Assembly (NCBI GenBank): GCA_030432455.1
Contig: JAUIHC010000119.1
Coordinates: 1 to 8,186, forward strand
DNA from: Phycisphaerae bacterium
GTDB taxonomy: Bacteria > Planctomycetota > Phycisphaerae > Phycisphaerales > SM1A02
DNA length: 8,186 nt
Direction: 5' to 3'
Shown: piece after piece, positions 1 through 6,200 of the stretch
Numbering within the stretch: the stretch's first letter is position 1
How the letters are laid out: every line of letters starts with the position of its first letter
Made by a program: the position numbers and the translations under genes
The notes under the pieces: generated by a model
Database searches by the model: none
Seen by the model: only the letters and a program-made list of their open reading frames with translations
Told to the model about the DNA's origin: nothing

Positions 1-469
1 GCGTCTCGAGATGTCGCGGATCGAAACTCTGGCAGCCGAGGCTCGTCCGGTCCGCCCCGCCCGCGACGAGGGCCGCGGCGATCTCCTCGGTCACCGTCTC
101 GGGATTCGCCTCGACCGTGAACTCCTCGAGCGTGTCGCCCGCGAAGGTGCGGATCGCGGCGAGCACGCGGCGGAGGTCGTCCGGCGCGAGCATCGTCGGG
201 GTGCCGCCGCCGACGAAGGCGGTGCGGAGTCGGGACGTCTCGACGATCGCGGCGGCGGCCGCGAGTTCGCGCTCGAAGCGATCGGCGAAGAGCCCGATCC
301 GGTCCCGCTGGTCCACGAGCGAATAGAAGTCGCAGTAGTGGCACTTGTGCCGGCAGAAGGGCACGTGGGCGTACAACGCGTCGGGCGCGGTGCCGGTCAG
401 GATCGCCGTGGCGTCGCTCCCGGTGCGGCCGTCGTCATGGATCGGAAGGTGGATGCCTGCGTCGGCCAC
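1..469 (-). CDS. hemW: HemW-type radical SAM protein (heme chaperone), N-terminal part, cut by window edge
   Basis: Seen: 156 codons are visible, about 40% of a usual HemW of roughly 380 residues; the C-terminus lies beyond the left edge. The radical SAM cluster motif is C39-RHK-C43-HY-C46 followed by DFYS, the CxxxCxYCDFY form typical of HemW. VGGGTP follows at residues 86-91, then an EANPET stretch and a SLGCQSF stretch, all in family order. Known: HemW proteins bind a 4Fe-4S cluster, SAM and heme and are thought to insert heme into respiratory enzymes. Many are mislabelled as oxygen-independent coproporphyrinogen III oxidase, which usually has a different cluster spacing (CxxxCxxCxC). The GTG at 469 is the only reasonable start upstream of the cluster, since the ATG-like triplet near 438 is out of frame. 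No Shine-Dalgarno is visible, but a -10-like box sits at leaderless distance. The gene follows the zinc-ribbon gene after 53 bases, so the two may be co-transcribed. The last heme-binding and HemN C-terminal regions cannot be checked. Confidence 0.92.
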   Translation of the reverse strand, partial: MADAGIHLPIHDDGRTGSDATAILTGTAPDALYAHVPFCRHKCHYCDFYSLVDQRDRIGLFADRFERELAAAAAIVETSRLRTAFVGGGTPTMLAPDDLRRVLAAIRTFAGDTLEEFTVEANPETVTEEIAAALVAGGADRTSLGCQSFDPRHLET

Positions 470-475
470 GCGGCG

Positions 476-481
476 AGTGTA
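476..481 (-). promoter_or_regulatory. Possible -10 box giving a leaderless hemW transcript
   Basis: On the minus strand the hexamer TACACT ends six bases before the GTG start at 469, so the first base of the start codon falls where transcription would begin. No Shine-Dalgarno lies between them. There is no convincing -35 hexamer at 16-18 bases upstream, so this is a weak call. Confidence 0.3.
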
Positions 482-522
482 CGCCGGGCCGGAGGCGACT
501 CGGGTGCGACGCGAGCCCCAGG

Positions 523-717
523 TCAGGCCGCGTCGGCGTCGTGGTCGGGCTTCGAGAGGTTCCGCGGAGTCGCCGGGTCCCGCATCACCGGGATCCGGAT
601 GTTGGTGCCGCACGACCGGCAGCGGACGAGCTTGCCGCGAGCATGGTCGGGCACGGCGAGGACCCGCTGGCAACCCAGGTTCGGGCACATGATGCGGATG
701 ACATGCGGTTCGTTCAC
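523..717 (-). CDS. Small zinc-ribbon protein, 64 residues, function unknown
   Basis: Seen: two cysteine knuckles, C11-PNLG-C16 and C33-RS-C36, separated by a linker containing the V-P-D-x-A-x-G-K pattern, then a TNIRIPV strand and a polar acidic tail rich in Asp and Ala. This is the layout of a short zinc ribbon of the kind common in planctomycetes, where it often precedes longer domains; here it stands alone. The first knuckle is C-x4-C rather than C-x2-C. Start choice: the reading frame is open back to 906, but GTG at 717 is preceded by AGGGAG at 8 bases and removes a poorly folded Arg/Pro-rich extension that would overlap purA. It is divergent from purA and lies 53 bases upstream of hemW on the same strand. 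Zinc binding is inferred from the four cysteines. A DNA- or RNA-binding role is possible but nothing in the sequence decides it. Confidence 0.72.
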   Translation of the reverse strand: MNEPHVIRIMCPNLGCQRVLAVPDHARGKLVRCRSCGTNIRIPVMRDPATPRNLSKPDHDADAA

Positions 718-725
718 GCCTCGGT

Positions 726-731
726 CTCCCT
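726..731 (-). promoter_or_regulatory. Ribosome binding site deciding the zinc-ribbon gene start
   Basis: AGGGAG on the minus strand lies 8 bases before the GTG at 717. This supports the 64-residue form over the much longer upstream-open frame. Confidence 0.6.
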
Positions 732-848
732 GGACCGTCCCCCGTCGCGGACGCGACCGGTCGGTCACGGGGTCAACATCGGACGTCAGGGGCCCGTACT
801 GAAGCGCGATGAGGCATTCCGCCGGCGGCAGGATGTCGGCGGGTCTTC

Positions 849-854
849 TAGAAT
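849..854 (+). promoter_or_regulatory. Likely -10 box of the purA promoter
   Basis: TAGAAT matches the sigma-70 -10 consensus at five of six positions and sits in an AT-richer island of a GC-rich region. Transcription would begin near 861, leaving a leader of about 15 bases that holds the GGAG ribosome site at 867-870, 5 bases before the ATG. The box overlaps an 8-base palindrome, TTCTAGAA, at 846-853. No good -35 hexamer is visible. Confidence 0.5.
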
Positions 855-875
855 CGTCGTTTTCCCGGAGCCGGC

Positions 876-2216
876 ATGGTCCAGTCCCCAGCACGCGACG
901 CCACATCCCCCCGCCACACCGCCGTCGTCGGCCTCCAATGGGGTGACGAAGGCAAGGGCAAACTCGTCGATCTGCTCGCTCCCGAGCACGACTGCATCGT
1001 CCGATACAACGGCGGGGCCAACGCGGGTCACACGGTGGTCGTCGGCGACGAGCGATACGCCCTGCATCTGGTCCCGTCGGGCATCCTCTTCCCGGGCTGC
1101 ACCTGCGTGATCGGCAACGGCGTGGTGGTGGATCCCGGCAAGCTGCTCGAGGAGATCGACGGGCTCCGCGCCCGCGGCATCGAGGTCGGCTCGAATCTGC
1201 GGATCTCCAGCCGGGCGCACGTGGTCATGCCGTACCACAAGGCGATCGACGCGGCGCTCGAGGAGTTCATCGCGGGCGGTGGTCGCGATGCGATCGGCAC
1301 CACCCGACGCGGCATCGGCCCCGCCTACGCGGACAAGGTGGTCCGATCGACCGCGATCCGGGTCGGCGACCTCCTGCACCGCGACCGACTCGAAGCCCGG
1401 CTCGACATGATCTGTCGGCTTCGCTCGGCCCAGTTGCGGTCGCTCGGGGCCGACGAGTCGGACATCTCCGCGGCGGTCGATCGGTCGCGGCTGCTCGACG
1501 AGGCTCTGGCATGGGCCGATCGGCTCGCTCCCCACATCTGCGACACGACGTGGCTCCTCCACGATGCCCTCGACGCGGGGCAGAGGCTCCTCTTCGAGGG
1601 CGCGAACGCCTGTCTCCTCGACGTCGATCACGGGACCTATCCGTTCGTCACGAGCTCGAACTGCTCGACGCTCGGGATTCCGGCGGGCACCGGCGTGCCG
1701 CTCGGCCGGATCGACCGGGTGCTCGGCATCATGAAGGCGTACTCGACGCGGGTCGGCGGCGGGCCGTTCCCCACCGAGCTGCACGACGACATCGGTGATC
1801 GGATCCGCGAGCGAGGCCGCGAGTACGGGACCACGACCGGCCGGCCCCGCCGCTGCGGCTGGCTCGATCTCGTCGCGGTCCGGTACACCGCGATGGTCTG
1901 CGGCGTGACCGGAATCGCCTGCACCCTGTTCGATGTCCTCGGCGGCTTCGACGAGGTCCGGCTCTGCACCGGCTATCGATTCCCCGACGGGACCGTCACC
2001 GATCGGTTCCCGCCCGACGCCTTCGATCTGGCGGAGGTCGAGCCGGTCTACGAGACCTTCGAGGGCTGGCCCGACCCGGAAGTGCGACCGTCGGACCGCA
2101 ATGACCTCCCGGAGGCCGCTCGCCGATACCTCGATCGGATCGAGGAGGTGGTCGGCGTGCCGATCGAGATCGTGAGCATCGGACCCGAGCGGTCGGAGGT
2201 GCTGGTCGCGGGTTGA
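876..2216 (+). CDS. purA: Adenylosuccinate synthetase
   Basis: PurA joins IMP and aspartate to form adenylosuccinate at the expense of GTP, the first committed step from IMP to AMP, in the cytoplasm. The protein has 446 residues, close to the family norm of about 430. Visible motifs: QWGDEGKGK at 21-29, containing the catalytic Asp24 and the phosphate loop; NAGHT at 49-53 with the catalytic His52; GTTRRGIGPAY at 141-151, which holds the IMP phosphate; KAYSTRVGGGPFPTEL at 287-302; and the aspartate-binding loop GTTTGRPRRCGW at 318-329, keeping Arg323 and Arg325. The guanine-contact motif reads T350-L-F-D353, where E. coli has TKLD; the Lys is not universal, since Bacillus has Ser there. The ATG at 876 has GGAG 5 bases upstream and gives only an 11-residue extension relative to E. 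coli. uppS follows after 30 bases, and the two probably form an operon. No sign of damage. Confidence 0.98.
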   Translation: MVQSPARDATSPRHTAVVGLQWGDEGKGKLVDLLAPEHDCIVRYNGGANAGHTVVVGDERYALHLVPSGILFPGCTCVIGNGVVVDPGKLLEEIDGLRARGIEVGSNLRISSRAHVVMPYHKAIDAALEEFIAGGGRDAIGTTRRGIGPAYADKVVRSTAIRVGDLLHRDRLEARLDMICRLRSAQLRSLGADESDISAAVDRSRLLDEALAWADRLAPHICDTTWLLHDALDAGQRLLFEGANACLLDVDHGTYPFVTSSNCSTLGIPAGTGVPLGRIDRVLGIMKAYSTRVGGGPFPTELHDDIGDRIRERGREYGTTTGRPRRCGWLDLVAVRYTAMVCGVTGIACTLFDVLGGFDEVRLCTGYRFPDGTVTDRFPPDAFDLAEVEPVYETFEGWPDPEVRPSDRNDLPEAARRYLDRIEEVVGVPIEIVSIGPERSEVLVAG

Positions 2217-2232
2217 AGGCGGTGGCGGAGAC

Positions 2233-2238
2233 AGGAGG
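2233..2238 (+). promoter_or_regulatory. Strong ribosome binding site of uppS
   Basis: AGGAGG, a perfect anti-16S match, stands 8 bases before the GTG at 2247. It fixes this GTG as the uppS start in preference to the in-frame ATG at 2271. Confidence 0.85.
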
Positions 2239-2246
2239 CTCGGCGC

Positions 2247-3023
2247 GTGAACGGTTCGGATGACACGAGGATGACGGCGACCACCCCGGTGACCGGGTCC
2301 GATCCCGAATCGGGCCTCGAACCGGCCACCCTGCCGCGGCACGTCGCGATCATCATGGACGGCAACGGCCGGTGGGCGAACGCCCGCGGGCTCCCCCGCA
2401 TCGCGGGCCATCGCGCCGGGGCGGAGACGGTCGATCGCATCACCACCGAGTGTGCCCGGCTGGGGCTCGACGCCCTCACCCTCTACTCCTTCAGCAGCGA
2501 GAACTGGAAGCGGCCCGCCGACGAGGTGGATGCCCTGATGACGCTCTGCCACGCCCACCTGGTCGAGCAGCGCGAGCGGATGATCGAGCACGGCATCCGG
2601 TTCCGCCGGATCGGGCGACGGGAGGGTCTTCCCGCCTCGGTGCTCGACGCCGCCGACGCCTGCGAGGAGGCGACGGCCGCGGGATCCGGGCTCACCCTGT
2701 GCCTCGCGCTCAACTACGGGGCGCGGGCGGAGATCGTGGATGCAGCCCGGCGACTGGCCGTCGAGGTGCGGGATCACGGCCTCGATCCCGCCGAGATCGA
2801 CGAGGATCGGATCTCGGCGTCCCTGGACACCCATGGATTGCCCGACCCGGACCTGCTGATCCGGACCGCGGGCGAGATGCGGCTCTCGAACTTTCTGCTG
2901 TGGCAGATCAGTTACGCCGAGCTGGTGGTCACCGATGTCGCCTGGCCCGATTTCGGGATCGACGGTCTGCACGGGGCCTTCCGCCAGTTCGCCGGTCGCG
3001 CGCGGAGGTTCGGCGGGGTCTGA
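2247..3023 (+). CDS. uppS: Isoprenyl (undecaprenyl) diphosphate synthase, cis-prenyltransferase family
   Basis: The enzyme adds isopentenyl diphosphate units in cis to farnesyl diphosphate, giving the C55 carrier lipid used for peptidoglycan and surface polysaccharides. It has 258 residues, the normal family size. Visible motifs: HVAIIMDGNGRWA at 32-44 with catalytic Asp38; RIAGHRAG at 51-58; LYSFSSENWKRP at 79-90; LALNYG at 153-158; DLLIRTAGEMRLSNFLLWQ at 202-220; and YAELVVTDVAWPDF at 223-236 with the Mg-binding Glu225. The first 30 residues are a low-complexity polar leader ahead of the conserved core. The start is GTG with a perfect Shine-Dalgarno. It lies 30 bases after purA with no terminator between, so co-transcription is likely. 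In many bacteria uppS is followed by cdsA; here it is followed by a noncoding gap and an unrelated gene. The exact chain length of the product cannot be read from sequence. Confidence 0.97.
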   Translation: MNGSDDTRMTATTPVTGSDPESGLEPATLPRHVAIIMDGNGRWANARGLPRIAGHRAGAETVDRITTECARLGLDALTLYSFSSENWKRPADEVDALMTLCHAHLVEQRERMIEHGIRFRRIGRREGLPASVLDAADACEEATAAGSGLTLCLALNYGARAEIVDAARRLAVEVRDHGLDPAEIDEDRISASLDTHGLPDPDLLIRTAGEMRLSNFLLWQISYAELVVTDVAWPDFGIDGLHGAFRQFAGRARRFGGV

Positions 3024-3052
3024 GACCCGAGCCCGGATGGTGGTTCCGAAAA

Positions 3053-3073
3053 CCTCGCCCGAACGGGCCGAGG
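3053..3073 (+). terminator. Possible hairpin after uppS, no U-tract
   Basis: Arms CCTCGCCC and GGGCCGAGG pair with one bulged C around a GAAC loop, about 30 bases after the uppS stop. No run of T follows, so it would not be a classical Rho-independent terminator. It may act as a 3' end stabiliser, or be chance pairing in GC-rich DNA. Confidence 0.3.
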
Positions 3074-3132
3074 TCGCGGATCCCTCCAGTCGATCGCTGC
3101 GGATGTCGATCCGATCTCAGGCGATCCCGCGG

Positions 3133-3180
3133 GAAGGGCCCGCTTCCGAGGTGATCTTCGCACTGCCACCGCGGCCCTTC
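3133..3180. repeat. 8-base perfect inverted repeat upstream of the cysteine-rich gene
   Basis: GAAGGGCC at 3133-3140 and GGCCCTTC at 3173-3180 are exact reverse complements separated by 32 bases. Two G-T wobble pairs could extend the outer end. The right arm ends three bases before the TACAAT box and is followed by TTCT. It could be a weak terminator for uppS or an operator or structure at the next promoter. Confidence 0.4.
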
Positions 3181-3183
3181 TTC

Positions 3184-3189
3184 TACAAT
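3184..3189 (+). promoter_or_regulatory. Likely -10 box of the cysteine-rich repeat gene
   Basis: TACAAT is a five-of-six match to the -10 consensus. Transcription would begin near 3196, leaving a 28 to 40 base leader depending on the start codon. There is no strong -35; a partial TTCGCA lies at 3158-3163 with an over-long 20-base spacer. The box supports separate transcription of this gene from purA-uppS. Confidence 0.45.
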
Positions 3190-3219
3190 CCGACCGCAAG
3201 GATGCCCCGACCCGTTCCC

Positions 3220-3223
3220 GAGG
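3220..3223 (+). promoter_or_regulatory. Ribosome binding site with ambiguous start choice
   Basis: GAGG directly abuts the ATG at 3224, which is too close for normal initiation. It stands 6 bases before an in-frame GTG at 3230 and 12 bases before an in-frame ATG at 3236. On spacing alone GTG 3230 is the best start, but the choice changes the protein by at most four residues. Confidence 0.45.
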
Positions 3224-6200
3224 ATGCTCGTGACCATGCCCCAGACCAGCCCTTCTGCCCGACGTCGGAACCGCCTCTTCGCCGCCGACGGTCGCCTGTG
3301 GCATGTGTGGACGGTCACCGTCCTGGCCATGATCTGCGGACTGGTGGTGCCGGATCAGTCGGCGATGGGCCAGCTGGGCTCGGCATCCGCCACCAAGCCT
3401 CGGAAGGCGGCTCAAGGCGTCTCCTGCGGGCAGTGCACCGGAGACCTCAACGACGACGGCCTGCTCAACGAGTTGGATGTCATGGTCTTTGACATCTATC
3501 GAGCCGGGTTCCCGCAGAACCTCTGTGCGGACTTCGACGGCGACGGCGAGGTCGCCGAGAACGACCGGCAGTTCCTCAACCTGCTCATCTTCAACGCCGC
3601 CGGCGGCGCGTGCAACGAGGCGTGTGGCGTCGTGGACCGGAGCTGCTTCGTCGAGGGTGAGCCCGGCGCGGACGATTCGCAGGGGTGCAGCGATCCTCGC
3701 TGCTGCACGGTCGTCTGCGAGACCGATCCGCTCTGCTGCACCGTGCTCTGGGACGCCGGCTGCGTCCTGATCGCCGACAACATCTGCCGTCCGCTCGAAC
3801 CGGACACCCGTCCGGATGCGGGCAACTGCCTGTGCGAGCACGAGTTTCGGCCGCCGGCGCTCGACTGCGTGTACCGACAGGACTGGCAGAACTATCCGGG
3901 GTGCAGCGACATCCGCTGCTCGGTGCTCGTCTGCAACATCGATCCGGCCTGCTGCAGGACCGACTGGGACGCCGACTGCATCGCGATCGCCCGGCGGCAC
4001 TGTCAGGAGCCCTGCACCAACGAACTGCTCCGGGTGGCGGTCTGTGCGGAGGATCCGACCTGCTGTGGCGAGTACGACGAGGCCACGGGTCAGTACGTCG
4101 GAAACTGGGATGCGGAGTGCACGGCGCTCGCGGCGTTGATCATCCTGAACGAGCCGGGCCTCCAGATCCAGACGTTCCCCTCGAACGGCCTGCTCTGCGA
4201 TCCGGTGGGGGACGGCCCCCGCCCCATCGACGATCAGCTCGATGCGGTGCAGGGACTCCTCTGCATCATCAACAATGCCTGGTGCGCCCCCGCGGGTGAT
4301 GCGGCCTTCAACGAGGATGTCGCGGACTGCCTCTCGGTGATCGAGCGGAACTACCCGGCGTGCGTCACGCTCTTCGCCGACGGCCTCTGGGACGCCGCGT
4401 GTGCCCAGATCGCCGACCAGCTCTGCCGGTGGCCGGATCCGAACGACATCGGGCTGGGAGACTGCCTCCGGGTCCATGAGGGCGGTGGCTGCGACGACGG
4501 GTACTGCACGTCGCAGGTCTGCGAGCTCGACCCCGCCTGCTGTGCCGCGGACTGGGACGAGGCCTGCGTGGAGCTGGCGGCGATCCGATGCACGCTCGTG
4601 CCGTCTCCCGCGTCCGGCCGGGCCGACGTCACGGTCGTGGGAGGCACCCAGGTCCGCGACGCCGATCGCTTCGGCTGCGGCTCCAGCACCGCGGGCCCCT
4701 GCTGCTACGAGAACTTCAACGCCTACTGCGACGATCCCGCGTGCTGCCAGCTCGTCTGTTCGTACGACGCCTACTGCTGCGACGTCCGCTGGGACGAGCA
4801 CTGCGCCCAGCTCGCCACCGACGGCTGCACCCTGCTCGCCGACCGCTGCACCTGCGGTCCGAAGCTGGTCCAGTTCGGCCCTCCGGGCCGCTCGTGCTTC
4901 GAACCGCGGGCGCTGGAGGCCCAGTGGCTGACCGGCTGCGCCGACGGCGAGTGCTGCAACTCGGTCTGCTACATCGATCCCTTCTGCTGCGAGGTCCGCT
5001 GGGACGACATCTGCGCGGAGGGCGCGCTGCAGGTCTGCGTCGAGATCTGCTACGACCAGTTCGGCGCTCCGGTCCCCTGCTACCCGACCTGCGGCGACAT
5101 CTTCGCGGGGTCGTGCTACGTCGAGCACGAGTCCGCCGGGTGCGACGACCTGCAGTGCTGCCAGAATGTGTGCGCGATCGACCCCGCGTGCTGCGAGACG
5201 GCGTGGGACCTCGAGTGCGTGGAGCTGGCCCAGGTGTCCTGCAACGAGTGCGGCGACATCTACGCGGGGAGCTGTCTGGCTCCCAACACCACGCCCGCCT
5301 GCGCCGACGCGGTCTGCTGCAACGCGGTCTGCGACATCGATCCGTTCTGCTGCACCGACCGCTGGGACTCGGCCTGTGCCTCGGGCGCCCTCGGCCTGGC
5401 CGAGTGCGCGGCCGCGGACTCGTGCGGAAGTCCCTCCGCCCGCGGCTGCTACATCGCGAGCATCACGCCCGGATGCAGCGACGGCGTCTGCTGCAAGACC
5501 ATCTGTGAGGACTACGACTCGTGGTGCTGCGAGGTCCGTTGGGACGCGATCTGCGCCCAGCAGGCGTTCTCGTTCTGCGACCCGCCGCTGGCGGGCGGCA
5601 CCCGCGACCCCTGCGACGTCCGGCATTCGACTCCCGGCTGCAACGATCCGCAGTGCGCGTCCGCGATCTGTGCGATCGCCGGCTTCGAGTACTGCTGTCT
5701 CAACCGCTGGGACACCGACTGCGTGCAGGCGGCCAACGCCCTCTGCGTCGGGCTCTACGAGTGTCCCGGCCCCGGCGACTGCGAGAAGGCCCACGCCACG
5801 CCGCTCTGCGACGACCCCTCCTGCTGCAACGCGGTCTGCACCTACGACCCCACCTGCTGCCGGATCGAGTGGGACACCGAGTGCGCGGCCCTCGCGATCG
5901 CGACCTGCCGCGAACCGAGCGGATCGGACTGGCCGTGCCCGTGCGAGGGGGACTGCTTCACCGCCCGCGACGCGGACGACCCCCGCCCCGGCTGCGACGA
6001 CGGCAGCTGCTGTGCCGTGGTCTGCCGGATCGATGAACTCTGCTGCACCGAGAACTGGGACGAGAGTTGTGCGAACATCGCCTCGTTCTACTGCGGCTCC
6101 GACCCGACCTGCGGCGCCTCCTCGGCGGGTTCGTGTCTCGAACTCTCCGAGACGCCGTTCTGCGACGACGCCCAGTGCTGCACTGCGGTCTGCACGATCG

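Larger units (their letters stand above)
718..875. promoter_or_regulatory. Divergent intergenic region between the zinc-ribbon gene and purA
   Basis: This 158-base spacer must hold promoters for both directions. On the plus side it has a -10 box at 849-854. It also contains the palindrome GACCGGTC at 755-762 and further GGTC copies at 763-766 and 771-774, which could form an operator, although short palindromes are expected by chance. No clear minus-strand -10 box was found. Confidence 0.5.

Noticed and set aside
11..802. Plus-strand open frame over the hemW and zinc-ribbon region
   Set aside because: The minus strand encodes the full HemW cluster motif and GGGTP in order; the plus frame gives Arg/Gly-rich sequence without motifs.
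718..906. Longer form of the zinc-ribbon protein starting at 906
   Set aside because: The extra 63 residues are low-complexity and would overlap the purA promoter and start; GTG at 717 has a proper ribosome site.
786..2972. Antisense open frame of 728 codons opposite purA and uppS
   Set aside because: Same cause: purA and uppS share one codon phase, and the minus frame mirrors it. The sense genes are certain, and the mirror product has no recognisable motif.
3317..3340. Lipoprotein signal at Cys38 of the repeat protein
   Set aside because: The residues before Cys38 (A-M-I) do not fit a lipobox, and a signal peptidase I site at A-M-G fits better.
2935..3492. Plus-strand 185-codon open frame across the uppS end and the intergenic gap
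   Set aside because: It overlaps uppS and the repeat gene in another frame, and its product is Arg/Ser/Pro-rich with no motif or ribosome site support.
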